A DNA stretch of 64,000 nucleotides from Acanthosepion lycidas (GCA_963932145.1 OZ010616.1:54527418-54591417); one strand, 5' to 3'; shown: positions 1-10,555, counted from the first letter of the stretch. The notes: generated by a model from the letters alone, not told the origin. Numbers and translations are program-made.

Positions 1-225
1 TCACACCTCTCGCCTGTGGAACTCCCTTCCCTTTTCCTGTTCCCCTGTGAGCTATAACCTCCAGCTATTCAAGTGTAATGTCAATCGACATCTCCAGTTG
101 CCTTGATCTATCCACTACCCTCATCCTTTCTTCTATCACTCCTATCTGATCTTGCTCTAAATTTTCTGTAACCCCTTGCATCCTAGTGGCTTCCTGCCTT
201 GCTTGGGGTGAAATGCTTAAAAAAA
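1..225 (+). mobile_element. LINE family a, C-terminus and 3' UTR
   Basis: Bases 2-106 read as the last 34 codons of a non-LTR retrotransposon polyprotein, with the typical end motif LWNSLP followed by LFKCNVNRHLQLP and a TGA stop. This C-terminal pattern is characteristic of Jockey/CR1-like reverse-transcriptase proteins. The 3' UTR that follows ends in a signature (CTTGCATCCTAGTGG, then TTGCTTGGGGTGAAATG) that recurs about ten times in this window on both strands. The copy enters from outside the window, so its 5' extent is unknown. It has no upstream partner here and is presumably a 5'-truncated dead copy. Confidence 0.75.
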
Positions 226-1425
226 AATTTTTTTTTAAAAAATTAAGTAAAAATAACAGCCAAAGAAGAACACTGGAGGGTCAGACAACTGAAGAATCAG
301 CTCATTTGCTAGCCTATGAGGGCATGTTCAGTAGACCTAGCATATAAATAAATAACATATGAAAGTCATTAATAAATAAAGGGAAATGACAGCAAGACTT
401 CAATAACAGCAGCAACAGTAAGAAAAGAGGTAGAGACAGTGAATGTAGTTAAGCATGACAGCAGGATCAGTAACATGTAGGATAAGTTTAAAGCTCCAAG
501 TTCTAAGTTGAGGGTTGTCACAAAATAACCAATTAGCTTTGGTTTATGAATTTGATGATACAGTAATTGTGAGTTGTGGAAACATGTCAATACTAAATAA
601 TAAAACATTAATAGTGATAGGAGAACAATCTACCTCCATAGACTAAATAAAGAGTTTAGATCAAAATTTCCTGATTTTCACCCAGATTGACAAATGCTTT
701 AATAAGGCTAGAGTGTACTATGGTCAAAACATTGTGATAATAATAAAAAAAATGAATGTAAATAATATAAATAGGTTGATAAACAGTCATAAAATGATGA
801 ACAGGTTGATAAATAGATAAACAAGTATTATGTTGACCTTTTTTTTATAGAAAGATCTATCTCCTCTAATTTTACAAAATATTTATCAGTTAATATAATT
901 ATTAATTATGATTTTGCTTGTTCCTTCATTAGTTAGTTACCACATACATTAAAACCTGCCATCACCTCAGATAAATAATGAACCATTCCATTTTGATTGT
1001 GAGAAAAGATGAAAGAAAGAAAGGCAACACAGAGGAAGCAATAGCACTATCACTCCTTTAATATCTGCATCTGTGAAGTGTAAAGAAAAAAGAAAAAAAG
1101 AAAAGAGAGGAAAAAAAAAGAAATTGTTTCGAATGATAAAAGGAACATATATTATTTTTGTCTTTTATAATTCTATTTAATGTATCACCTTCAATATTAA
1201 GTTTCATTGATAATTATCCATCATTAATGAAATATATTTTAGGTGGAAGCCAGAATAAAAATAGCAAGTTCACAACAATAAGATAAAATAATAAAAAACA
1301 ATTGTTTTCCTTATTTTATTTATTAATTTGTCAAGCTCAAATATTTAATAGTACAAAAGTAGAAATTTCAAGGGTATTTTATAGACATAAAAATTGCAAT
1401 TAATGTGGTCAATCATTAAATTAAG
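226..1425. other. AT-rich sequence without recognised feature
   Basis: A-rich and T-rich stretches with short purine runs near 1080-1130. I see no coding pattern, splice-flanked exon, terminal repeat or match to the repeat families found elsewhere in the window. Confidence 0.5.
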
Positions 1426-1429
1426 ACTT

Positions 1430-1541
1430 ACGACTCATCTGAAAACTCAAATGAATTATGGCTCATCTGAAAACTCAAATGAATTATGGCTCATCTGAAA
1501 ACTGAAATGAATTGCGGCTCATCTGAAAACTCAAAACAGAA
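1430..1541. repeat. 28-bp minisatellite, four copies
   Basis: Four consecutive units beginning GCTCATCTGAAAACT repeat at exactly 28-base spacing (for example 1461 and 1489), the last partial and more diverged. It lies just beside the element E fragment at 1570-1870. Confidence 0.85.
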
Positions 1542-1569
1542 ACAAAATTGTAAAATTTTCATGAGTACT

Positions 1570-1870
1570 GCTTGTAAAGGTAGCAATAATTGTACGTCCT
1601 GGACATGATGTTAAACTACATCCTGCACCAAGGCCTCTGATTTGGAGGTTTTGAGCGGTATAGAAACACCTTTAAATTGCTGTTTATCCTGATCTGGGGT
1701 GGTAGTACTTGTTACAATCTCAGCTATGGGCAAATAGTGAACCCCCACAACATGAATATATAAAAATACATTAAAAAAATTACCAGAACTATATTTTCAT
1801 AGTAAAAAAAATATAAAAAATTACCAGCAATACACTTTTGGAAAAAAAAATTACCAAAGCTCAAAAGAAA
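1570..1870 (-). mobile_element. Dispersed element E (fragment)
   Basis: Read on the minus strand, this stretch is homologous to 13040-13470 on the plus strand. Both share a segment around CCCATAGCTG, a CTACYACCCCAG segment, a GAGGCCTTGGTGCAGGATG-like end, and degenerate copies of a unit containing TATTGCTGGTAAT followed by poly-T. I recognise similar strings as a common tail in cephalopod repeat libraries, but that is recollection and not a search result. No coding capacity is seen. Confidence 0.6.
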
Positions 1871-1874
1871 ATAT

Positions 1875-2940
1875 AATTTCAGCATTAAATGACCCATAAA
1901 GAGTTGATATACCTTTAAACAAACAAACCAAATTAAGCAATAATTGTAGCATTGATAAAATGATTTTACTTAAAACAAAAAGAACTAAATAATATAGAAA
2001 TGTACTTATTTTGCTAGTAGAATTCTTATCAACTTGTTCTTGACACTGGTGAATAAAAAAAAAACGTTTTGGTCAATGTCATCATTACATGAATAAAAGA
2101 AAGAAGTCAAGAAGAAAATAAAGAAAGACTGTAAAATAATGAGAAATAGAAAGTGATAACCTAAGAAATAGCAGGACAAAAAACATATTACACCATCAAG
2201 AGGTAACAAAAAGTCAATCTAAATCTTGCCTTATTATTATAGTAAGTTTTTATTCTGAAACAAAGAGATGTGTCAAGAGAAAAGGGTTGACACCTTGTCT
2301 TGTTTAAATGCTAAGTGTTGAGAAACAAATGCTATAAAAACAAAGCATAGACAAGTTTCAATAAAAGGCACAATAGTTAAACACATCAGCTTCTGCTCTA
2401 TGTGTTATAAAGCAATGAGTGGGATATGGGAAATAAACTAGAACAGCATATATTGGCTGTAAAGCAGAATTATATATCAGATGAAAGTAAATAAATAGTC
2501 AATCAAATTTCAAATCTAAATTGTTTCACTATTTAAAAATACTACATTTATTAGGAAATATATTTAGTTTAAATACAGAAGGGATCATAAAAATGACTTC
2601 AAAGAGCAATATATTTCAGCCTATATGCTTTTCCATTTACTCAGGTTTGCAAAACAGAAAGAGAAATTAGCCCATTTTAATTTCATTCAAATTATGTGTA
2701 TACATGTATATTTTATTTTGATAACAATTTAAATATATTTCAATAAAATCTTCTAAAAAATAAAAAAATAATTCTATTTATCACTAAATAATTTACAAAA
2801 AATTCCATTAACTCTTCTAATTATCTAATTTTCTTAGTTTTTTTCTTTTTTTCTTTTCTCCAACTTTATAATTTTGTTTCTAACACAGAGTAGGTGCTGT
2901 CCAGACTGAGTGAAAGAGGTAAATGTATTATTTCACTGTT
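1875..2940. other. AT-rich sequence without recognised feature
   Basis: Open frames here are short and rich in Phe, Leu and Lys, as expected from composition alone. No repeat family or exon was recognised. Confidence 0.5.
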
Positions 2941-2943
2941 TTA

Positions 2944-3724
2944 CAGGTCGAGTAACCTTTATCCAAATTTCTAAAACCTGGAAATTTTTTAGTTGCTGAC
3001 ATGACTTGTCACAAATGAAAAATTTTGGAAAGCAACATGGCTACCTGTAACATGATTACTGCATTGAAGCATTACAAATAAAATGCTGACTTTTTTCAGT
3101 TTCCATTACATTTAACTGTAATCAGAACCCATGTTTTGTTTCTATACAGATATTGTACTTGCATGTATTGTAACATTTTAATCAAAACATGACATCATTG
3201 GTAGAGACTGATAGCTTACTAAATTTTCCTTCTCACACTCATAGTGATGCCATCATTAATATACCTTCTCCCTCCAGTTTCTCACACTTGGTATAAAGTA
3301 GTGTTTAGCGTTACATTTAGATATTTTTTATAAGAAGTGATCATGTGTTTTTGTACACGTACATAAAGTATAAAACATTATTTTTTACATGAAATCCTAA
3401 TTTGACCCCTTAAAAATCCATGTGAGTATTACATTACAAGCACCATTACTTGTATCTGTACATAAAATTTATTAAACTTATATTTAAAACAATTTTTAGG
3501 GTATATGTTATTTATATAAAACTACCTTCAGGGTATATGTATAAACTGTGTTATAAAATGTAAAGGGATATCATATTTAATGTTTGGGTTCCATTCCCAA
3601 GCTGCCTCATTTTATAGATACTATATGTACAAATTATATAGCCTGTATTCCAAAATCCCCAAAAAAATCTGAAAACAGAAGCACTTTTGGCCACAAGAAA
3701 TTTGGAAAAAGGATTCTCAGCCTA
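2944..3724. mobile_element. pogo/Tigger-type non-autonomous DNA transposon (MER2-like)
   Basis: The left end starts CAGGTCGAGTAACCTTTATC. The right end, read inward on the minus strand from 3724, starts TAGGCTGAGAATCCTTTTTC, and both continue CAAATTTCT. About 23 of the first 29 positions agree, so these are inverted terminal repeats. Both ends are flanked by TA (2942-2943 and 3725-3726), the target duplication of Tc1/mariner/pogo elements. The subterminal layout (a GGATTTTGGAAT-like block, then a GAGGCAGCTTGGGAATGG block) resembles the mammalian MER2/Tigger-derived family as I remember it. The interior is AT-rich with no transposase. The element is about 780 bp and decayed. Confidence 0.6.
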
Positions 3725-3726
3725 TA

Positions 3727-4029
3727 TTTCAAACTTAGTGAAATTGTGTGTGTGTACTTGTCTATATGTTAAATGACAACACAAGCAAATACAAGTTACT
3801 AACACACAAGTCATATACATATATATTGCATACATGCACACATAACCACATACAGAGTGTGACAAACAAAAATTATCTTTTCTTTTATAATAAAGATTTA
3901 TATAAAGATTTTTTTAAGAGGAAAAGTTTTCTACTTTAAAAGATATATCATGTGAGACAATTTTTGAAGAAATGTACACATTTTTTGAAAAATTAAGTAA
4001 AAATATGTAACCATGTAAATTGATCAATC

Positions 4030-4069
<40 letters not shown>

Positions 4070-4385
4070 GACAATAGACTAAAATCTAAGTGTCCATCAA
4101 AAATCAACTAATAAAAATGAGCCATAAATTTCAATTGTCACCATCACAAATTAAAAATCTAGAGTAATCATCAGATTCTTTCAAATAGAACACAGAATTT
4201 GTAGCTCTCAAAATTTACATGAGGAGAATAAAGACATTGAAATTACTTTTAAGCTCCTCCAATACTCTAATTATTTCATATTTAATGGAAAAAAAAAAAA
4301 AAAAGGCTCATAAAATATTTTAAAATAGATGAGTGGACAAACCCAATGAACCAAATATTATTCTCCTCATTAATTCTATCACAAC
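3727..4385. other. Intervening AT-rich DNA with one (TA)n array
   Basis: Contains a (TA)n array at about 4033-4069 and a poly-A run near 4289-4303. Nothing else was recognised. Confidence 0.55.
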
Positions 4386-4389
4386 TAGT

Positions 4390-4735
4390 TAAAAAAAATT
4401 TTACAACTACTGTTAAAACAATAAAAGACTTAATTGACACAATGAAATAATAAGCTAAAAATTGAACAAGGAATTTACTCTATCTCCTGTAGTAATTTCC
4501 ACAAGGAATACAGAAGAGAAACCTCAAGGAATTTAAATAAAAGATTATATGAACAAAAAAGGGATATTTTACAAAACAACACATTCAATGCAATTTTTAT
4601 TTAAATTTAAAATTTCACTATCTCCCTCTTGTTCATGTATGTGTGCAATCACATTAAGGTAAACATCACTCTAGTCTGATGAAGTCCTAATGGACATAAA
4701 AACTTTTTACACTTTGATTTTCATAAAATTGTTCT
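4390..4735 (+). repeat. Dispersed repeat G with a CTGATGA core
   Basis: Homologous in order and orientation to about 25130-25420. Shared blocks include AATAATAAGCTAAAA, a TTTATTT/CACC block, TTCATGTATRTKTGCAATCACAT, and a CATCACTYTRGT block ending in a CTGATGAAGTCC hairpin (CTGATGA at 4676-4682, then GTCC-TAAT-GGAC). The hairpin is discussed as hammerhead-like in the findings. It may be the 3' flank of a PLE; no protein sequence is visible. Confidence 0.5.
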
Positions 4736-4739
4736 TGAT

Positions 4740-4999
4740 ATATTGTTATATTTACTTATGTGTGAATACTCTTGAGAAAGTGTATTTGCATATAAATAAA
4801 TATAATAAACGTGACTGAATTTATAGCTTGACTCTCTGATTTCCAATTCCTAGCCATTATCATTTACACCTCCTGTACATCCAAGCTTACACCTGGTATT
4901 CCAAGCTGTCACTCATCTAGGTACTGACCAGGCTCAATGTTGCTTAACTTTGATGATCATATGGGAACAGGTGTTTCGGCATGGAATGGTTGTAAGCCT
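4740..4999 (-). mobile_element. Composite SINE: 5S rRNA-like head plus SINE body
   Basis: The minus strand starts with a 5S rRNA-like head (4884-4999) and continues without a break into a body (AAGCTTGGATG..., TGATAATGGCT, GAAATCAGA, TTTATTATATTTA). The same body follows a second 5S-like head at 15041-15345. Two copies with the same head-body junction show this is a propagated family and not a chance 5S pseudogene. It is best described as a SINE3-type, or 5S-tRNA hybrid, element. Confidence 0.65.
4884..4999 (-). pseudogene. 5S rRNA-like SINE head (5S pseudogene)
   Basis: Minus-strand landmarks in order are GCTTACAACCAT, CACCTGTTC, GATCA, AAGTTAAGCAACATTGAGCC, TGGTCAGTACCTAGATG, GTGACAGCTTGGAATACCAGG and TGTAAGCTT. 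These match the eukaryotic 5S rRNA order, including the AAGTTAAGCAAC internal promoter A-box region and the GATGGGTGACC/GGGAATACC C-box region. Several substitutions in conserved positions make it a non-functional copy. Confidence 0.8.
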
Positions 5000-5051
5000 A
5001 GTAATCTATGAAATGTTGAACCTTTACAACTTGAGTGAAATTCAGTATCAG

Positions 5052-5345
5052 TCTATATTTCAAGGACACATGGCACAGTGGATAAAGGTGTTGGTTAGAT
5101 CCAGTGACAGGACCCAAACAGTGTGAGTTCAATACCCTGTTAAGGCAGTGGAGAACTTGGAGAGGGGAATTAACAGGAGATAACTGACATCCATTAAAAA
5201 CATGGCATGTGGAACTAGAACAGTCTACCACAGTGAGCAAAATAAAGGGTTCAGTTCGACATTCCAACCACTTGAAGAAGGCCGGAGTGTACAACAGCCA
5301 AAATGTTGTAATAAATATGGTGACGAAGATGAGGACAATAGATTC
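5052..5345 (+). mobile_element. tRNA-derived SINE B
   Basis: A tRNA-like head has an A box (TGGCACAGTGG, fitting TRGCNNAGYNGG) and a B box (GAGTTCAATACC) about 55 bases later. The body contains CTTGAAGAAGGCCGGAGTG, then ACAACAGCCAAAATGTTGTAA and a GATGAGGACAATAG tail. The same head and body occur at 55425-55745 and 26340-26620, and the body alone at 26880-27080. The open reading frame across the body is a by-product of the repeat. Confidence 0.7.
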
Positions 5346-5349
5346 CAAC

Positions 5350-5660
5350 ATTTTGAGAACAAATTCTTGAGAAAGCTCCCCAGCATCTCTTATTGGGAGC
5401 ACAAAATAAATTGTTATGTATGGAGGAAAGTCTCATGGACCAACAGGAATTTCTCTTCGCTATTATTAAACATCAGAAGATATTATGGTATGGCTATGTC
5501 ACATGGCATAACAGCCTCTATAAGACCATTATAGAAGGCACTATTAAAGGCAGAGGCACATGAGGACAGCAATGCAAAAGTTGGTCAGACAATATCATGG
5601 AGAAGGTTGTCCATTTCTTTCAGGTTTAGGTCCCCCAATGATTGAATCAGTCAAGGGACT
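5350..5660 (+). pseudogene. LINE family d, polyprotein C-terminus (broken)
   Basis: The conceptual translation gives ISYWEHKINCYVWRKVSW, then after one frameshift KILWYGYVTWHNSLYKTII, and GRGT-stop-GQQCKSWSDNIM. This is the conserved post-RT region of a widespread invertebrate non-LTR retrotransposon (pattern ISYxEHKTNxYVW, then FGHVxRHDxLxKxIxQG, then RxRGRxxKSWxDNI). A frameshift and an internal stop make it dead. It directly follows SINE B. Confidence 0.7.
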
Positions 5661-5699
5661 GATGATGATGAGTATAGTTTTATAAATTCTCAAAGTGAT

Positions 5700-6358
5700 T
5701 ATCTGAGATGAAGTATTAGAATGGATTTAGTTTGAATAACTGAAAAATATGAAAATGATTTCAATTTTTCTCTTCATTTTGTGTCCAGATAATTAAAGTC
5801 TGGAAAATCAAAGTCCAGATAATATAGCAAAAGACCTGTCATCTTTTTTTTGTTTGTTTTTTGTTATTTTTGGAAGGTTGGGGTATCATACATTCACATT
5901 CTTAGTAGTTAATTCTCCAGATTTTTACAAATTAATTATTTTTATTTTCTATTGTTCGTTTCACTATGAATTTTCAATTGGTTAATTTTCCACTCTTTCT
6001 CTAAGTAATCTATATATGTTTTTTAACAGTATTTCTTTAGGATAATATTGAAGAAACTCACACATTTAGATATTTACGAAGATTAGCTGAGTCCAGTGGA
6101 GAGATAATTGAGAAGAAATGGAAGTGAAGAAAAGATAGTGCAGCACCAATTTTCTCAGTGGGAAGAGACTCATTGCCTAGAAAATCAACTTTATAGCTTA
6201 AACACGAATCACAAGAACTGGCAGTAAGAATTACCTTGATCAGAATGTTGGTGGAATATTGGGCTTTTAAAATGAATATTTTACTAATTTATTATTAGTA
6301 CAAACAAATGTCATTAGTCAATGTAAAGAGAAAATTTTGAAGTGATAAAATAGAATCT
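5700..6358. other. AT-rich sequence without recognised feature
   Basis: Poly-T runs near 5845-5870 and short palindromic strings only. No exon or repeat family was identified. Confidence 0.5.
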
Positions 6359-6360
6359 TT

Positions 6361-6600
6361 CGCCTTTTTTTTCATTTTGTCATTTTACCCCAAGCAAGGT
6401 AATAAAGTTAGTATGACACAAGGAAAGACTTAGGGTGAAAGAATACGAGGAAAACAGAAACATTATTAAAGAGAGAGAAGAATAAAAGAACTGGGATTAA
6501 TAAGACAGAAGATAGCAACTGACATTGCATTTAAATTTTTGAAGATCATATTTGACTGGCAAGCAATAAGCCAGAAGAGAGTTTAACAAACTCCTTGCCA
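6361..6600 (-). mobile_element. LINE family a, 3' UTR copy
   Basis: On the minus strand it ends in the family signature TTACCTTGCTTGGGGTAAAATG. Upstream it has the AT-rich 3' UTR blocks (CTTTTATTCTTCTC, TTAATAATGTTTCTG) and a degenerate TTGATCTTCAAAAATTTAAATG, which marks the end of the coding region in better copies. There is no usable coding sequence. Confidence 0.65.
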
Positions 6601-6649
6601 ATAGACCTGCATAGCAGAGTGTGACACCCAATATCTATTGCTATATTAT

Positions 6650-6930
6650 ATATGATATAAATGCAAATGTCAGTGTGTCACACGTTTTCAACTTTACTCC
6701 TAAAGGCCATAGCTAAACATATCATACCATTTTGGAATCATGCCAACTCCGTGGGAAAACTAAAAAAATTCCCAAGTTTTCATTACTGCAATAGTTTTCA
6801 GCAATTCGGCAATTTTTTTTACAAGAAATATTTTTGTACGATAACAATTTTTATAACTTGGGAATAAATTTGGAAATAATCAAAATTAATTGCAAAATCA
6901 AATGAAAGTCACCCATGAAACATGTTAGAT
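6650..6930 (+). mobile_element. Element A, 5' part
   Basis: Begins beside a TA-rich stretch with ATGCAAATGTCAGTGTGTCA. It carries the element A blocks TTTTCAACTTTACTCCTA, GGCCATAG, CATATCATACCATTTTGG, CCCAAGTTTTCATTACTGC and a CACCCATGAAA block. The 3' half found in other copies is missing. Element A has no recognised protein. Confidence 0.65.
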
Positions 6931-7018
6931 TGATAAACATTTCTATTTCTTCTTCATCTTATCATCCTGCCACTTACTGATTCATATTTGATCGTTACTC
7001 ACACTTAGACACACACAC

Positions 7019-7137
7019 ATATATACATATATATATATATATATATATTCCACATATGACCAAGTGGAAAAATTCTCTGTAATGAATTTTATCCTCTGCA
7101 AAGACCACATCAAACTAAATTAATATTCTTGAGGATG

Positions 7138-7181
<44 letters not shown>
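7019..7181. repeat. Two (TA)n arrays flanking a hairpin-bearing segment
   Basis: Arrays lie at about 7019-7047 and 7141-7181. The segment between, read on the minus strand, gives TTTGATGTGGTC...GGATAAAATTCAT. This is a decayed relative of the CTGATGA...GGATGAAATGCAT repeat at 8130-8190 and 60580-60610. Confidence 0.6.
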
Positions 7182-7183
<2 letters not shown>

Positions 7184-7393
7184 ATAAATAAATAAAGAGA
7201 AAGAACAGACAAATTAAGAATCCACCATTCTTAGCATTTACTACTTTTTAAAAAGTTTTCAATATAACATAGAGCAAAATATTATAATATTTTTATTATA
7301 AAATATTTTATAATAAAAGTATTATTATAATTATATTTATATATATATTAAATTAATTAGTTAGATTAAGCTACAACTTTACTAATAATCACA

Positions 7394-8035
7394 ATTTTTC
7401 AACTTTACTCCTAGAGGCCATAGCCCAACATATCATACCTTTTTGGAATCTGTGAGCAATTAAAAACATTCCAAGCCAGATCCGGAATCCTGAAATTTTG
7501 GATTCCCAAGTTTTCATTATTGCAATTGTTTCCCTCAATTTTTGTACATGATTTTTTTGTGACAAATTTTTTTGAACAATAATGATTTTTATAACTTAGA
7601 AATAAATTTGGGAATAATCAAAATTAATTGCAAAATCCAGCAAAAGTCACCCATAAAATAATTGTTTTTAGGAAAGTAAAGACCTATGTATATCAAATTG
7701 TCTATAAATTATGTGGTGGCAGAAGAATTATTATTGAACTTTTAAATGAGAAGCATAATATTAATGCAGTGATCAGCAATGAGGTTTGAATTCAGGTAGT
7801 TTATTGTTGCCTATTGCATCTACTCCTCCTTACTATTGTGATAAAAACCCGATGAAGGACACTCCACAGTAGCTAGTTTAAATGCTGCCCGACAGGTTAT
7901 CTTTTAAGATAGTATTACTATTAATGTTATATCTAGTGGATGCACATACTGAATAAACATCCTTATTTTTTAAACAATGTAATTCAATATCTACCAGCCT
8001 GAGTATTTGAGAGTCTTAATAAAAAAAATCTGTTT
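7394..8035 (+). mobile_element. Element A, near-complete copy
   Basis: Runs from TTTTCAACTTTACTCCTAGA, through ATTTTGGATTCCCAAGTTTT, ATTGCAAAATCCAGCAAAAG, TGGTGGCAGAAGAATTATTA and CTAGTTTAAATGCTGCCCGA, to a tail (TCTACCAGCCTGAGTATTTG). The same order is found at 54690-55370, 23881-24835 and, inverted, 34425-35000. No ORF longer than chance is seen. It is a non-autonomous element of unknown class. Confidence 0.7.
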
Positions 8036-8084
8036 TATCAGGGTTTGTGGCCAGTCAGTCACTGTTTACCTGCAATTTATGTGG

Positions 8085-8085
<1 letters not shown>

Positions 8086-8118
<33 letters not shown>

Positions 8119-8340
8119 AAAGTATAGATACATGACAAATTGGAAAAAGATTTTGTGATGCATTTCATCCAATAAGACTTCATTGGGGCTGGGCTTGTTT
8201 ATGTTTTTATGACTACACTTGCACACGAACAAGAGACATTCAGAGTTTTAATTTTTGAAACAATAAAACTTTTTCCAATTTGTCATACATCATTTCTTTC
8301 AAAACTGTTCTTGATACATAAAAATTTATATATTGTTATC

Positions 8341-8374
<34 letters not shown>
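8086..8374. repeat. (TA)n arrays around a CTGATGA-type repeat
   Basis: (TA)n at 8086-8115 and 8343-8374. Between them, the minus strand reads CCCAATGAAGTCTTATTGG, then ATGAAATGCATCAC and a TTTTTCCAATTTGTCATG block. This is the same arrangement as the minus strand at 60550-60620. Confidence 0.6.
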
Positions 8375-8382
<8 letters not shown>

Positions 8383-8528
8383 GGTTACAGATTCCTACAG
8401 TCAGCTTGGCAATATTTGTAAGAAAAGAAAATTCCAACAAACCAACCTATGACCACAGGACATTAAATGTCATTGGGGACATGGCATGTGAATCCTTGGT
8501 TTAAAGGGTAAGGTTGGTAATGTGTATA

Positions 8529-8707
8529 TCATTCTCCACCATAAAATTTAACTAATGCAGGCCTGAAGGCTAGCCATATATCTCTTGCAATTGATATGGG
8601 AGGGCCTGTAACATTTTTTGTGGAAAATTCTCCTAAAGCCTTGTTTACAAAGCCAAGCGATGATGATTCTACAGTTTCTCCACAAATTTGATCTGGATGT
8701 GCAGCAA
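8529..8707 (-). CDS. Possible orphan exon, unknown product
   Basis: On the minus strand, a pyrimidine-rich tract ending ATTGTATTTTTCCAG gives a good 3' splice site. It is followed by about 58 open codons ending in TGA at 8531-8529. The reading starts AAHPDQICGETVESSSLGF and continues through GEFSTKNVTGPPIS and ARDIWLAFRPAL. This amino-acid use is much less Lys/Ile/Phe/Tyr-biased than random frames in this AT-rich window, which is why it stands out. I do not recognise the protein. No second exon was found nearby. It could be the last exon of a host gene, a retained piece of a transposon, or chance. Confidence 0.3.
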
Positions 8708-9162
8708 CTGGAAAAATACAATAAAAAATGAAACAGATAGATCTTGTCTATTGAATTCCATACAACTTGTTTGAATATGTGCTGTCTACATACATATATA
8801 TGTATAAACACTGTGGCCAAAAGTCTGGGGGCTACATTCAAGATTTAATAATCAGTAAATTTTATACTTTTTTTGGCTTAATTAATTTGTAGTATAGAGG
8901 CTGAAAATATTTAATACATCACTGCAATTTGTTACAGATGGTTGGTTACCTAAAATTTAAAATCTGCTGGTCCTAAGATTACCATTAGTGAATTAGGCAA
9001 ACAAGATTAAAATTTTAAGAAAACTTTATGCGGTAATTATTACTAAATATATGATAAAACCATTCAGCAAGAGCAAGTCTTTCAGGCTCAAAGTGAAAAA
9101 TGAAAAAATATTTAAGTAATTCTTCAAAATCCAGAGGGTATCCCAAAAGCTTTTGGCTTATA

Positions 9163-9189
<27 letters not shown>

Positions 9190-9200
<11 letters not shown>

Positions 9201-10260
9201 TACTGGCCTTTACACTAGTCGGAAGTCTTTTGTCCCTCGTACCAGAAAAATTAATTGGATCAAAACTTTAGTTTATCAGACCTTAACGATCTGTTCTCCT
9301 GCCACCCTTCAACAAGAGTTAAGCAAAATACATTCTATTCATATTGATAATGGTTATCCAGCTAATATTATTAATCCTACAACAGAATGTAAGTTAGAAA
9401 ATTTCAGTGATTCTCCTGTAATTGGCCCTAGTCTGTGTTCCGATTTATCTGAAATTACCTTGGCTTGGTGGAAAGTATAAAATTCTGACAGTTTCCAGGT
9501 CAGTCTCTTCTATCTTTTTTTGGACACATTATGTGTTTTTTGTTTTTTTTTTGGTACCCATTCAATGTTTCCTTCCTTTACCAAGGACCGGCTGTCTTAT
9601 TGTATTAGGTTGGTGCAAAAATAATGACGTAATAATGTCATTTTTTGACGTTAAAAAATACGTCAAAAAACGATATTATTACGTCATTATTTTTGCACCA
9701 ACCTAATAGTAAGAGTTCATTAATCTACAAATTCAAGTGTCAGTGTGAAGCTGACATAGGATGGACTAGTCTTAGATCGGAAACAAGATTTGACCAACAT
9801 ATTCCAAAGTCTGTGAGATTACATTTAAGTAATCATATGCGTGTATCACAATCTGTACACAATTTGGAAATTGGGCAGCACCTACCCGAGAATGAGAATT
9901 GCTCAGCATGTTTCACAACAGATTCATTCTCTATTTTGCGTATGGGAAGATCGAAGTACTATCTACAAATATTAGAAGCCACCTGTCTCAAACTGCAATG
10001 GTGATCTCTATGCAAGCAAAAGGAAAACTTTTTGCATTCCCTTTGCTTATTTGGAGATCAGTGAGCAACACTTTTTCTATTTTATGTTCTTCTCTTGGCT
10101 CTTACAACTTGTCCTTAAATTTACATTTTTATTTTAATCGTAAATTGTTTTAAAAATTGTTTTTTCTCCAATTTCCGCATATCTGCAGATCACATTCCTT
10201 AAGTTAATTCTACCAATAATCTGTCCCTGAGGAAGTGTTGGGCAAAAGGTTACCTAGCTC
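9190..10260 (+). pseudogene. Penelope-like element, RT C-terminus and GIY-YIG endonuclease, broken
   Basis: The reading begins inside a (TA)n array. It carries a Penelope-type RT C-terminal region (VPRTRKINWIKTLVYQT, ICSPATLQQELSKI, NGYPANII), then after a frameshift the GIY-YIG-type segment (SSLIYKFKCQCEADIGWTS, LRSETRFDQHIPKSVRLHL, IGQHLPENENCSACF, FSILRMGRSKYYLQILEA). In PLEs the endonuclease follows the RT in one ORF and makes the target nick. The YIG tyrosine has been lost (ADIGW where ADYIG is expected). A MITE at 9605-9706 splits the link between the two domains. The 3' flank has CCTGAGGAAGTGTTGGGC near 10226, resembling the hammerhead-like motif described in the findings. Confidence 0.8.
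9605..9706. mobile_element. mariner-type MITE (MADE1-like), copy 1
   Basis: A 102-bp near-perfect palindrome starting TTAGGTTGGTGCAAAAATAA and ending in its reverse complement, flanked by TA (9603-9604 and 9707-9708). The ends match the Hsmar1/MADE1 mariner terminal repeat as I remember it. It sits inside PLE coding sequence, so it is younger than that element. Confidence 0.9.
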
Positions 10261-10314
10261 CTTAAAAGAAGAAAAAAATATATAAAAATGAACACCAAAT
10301 TGTGTTTATTTAAG

Positions 10315-10318
<4 letters not shown>

Positions 10319-10345
<27 letters not shown>

Positions 10346-10476
10346 ATATGATAAAAGTATATTTTTAAGGTATGTTATATTCATGGGTTAAAGGCATCAA
10401 TATCAGGGATAGAGCATGTGATAAATATAAGACAATGTTGATCTCAGTGTCCACTTTACACATTCAGACACACACG

Positions 10477-10550
<74 letters not shown>

Positions 10551-10555
10551 GAGAA
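10319..10555. repeat. Microsatellites (TA)n(TG)n and (CA)(TA)n(GA)n(CAGA)n
   Basis: A TA/TG array at about 10315-10348. A compound array at about 10470-10555 grades from CA through TA to GA and then CAGA units. Confidence 0.85.

Noticed and set aside
4884..4999. Functional 5S rRNA gene
   Set aside because: Several conserved positions are changed, no pol III terminator is placed correctly, and it continues into a SINE body shared with a second copy.
5052..5150. Functional tRNA gene
   Set aside because: A and B boxes are present but no cloverleaf forms, and the same head occurs with the same body elsewhere.
5202..5534. 110-codon frame as a single host gene
   Set aside because: It spans the end of SINE B and the start of a LINE d C-terminus, so it is a chimera of repeats.
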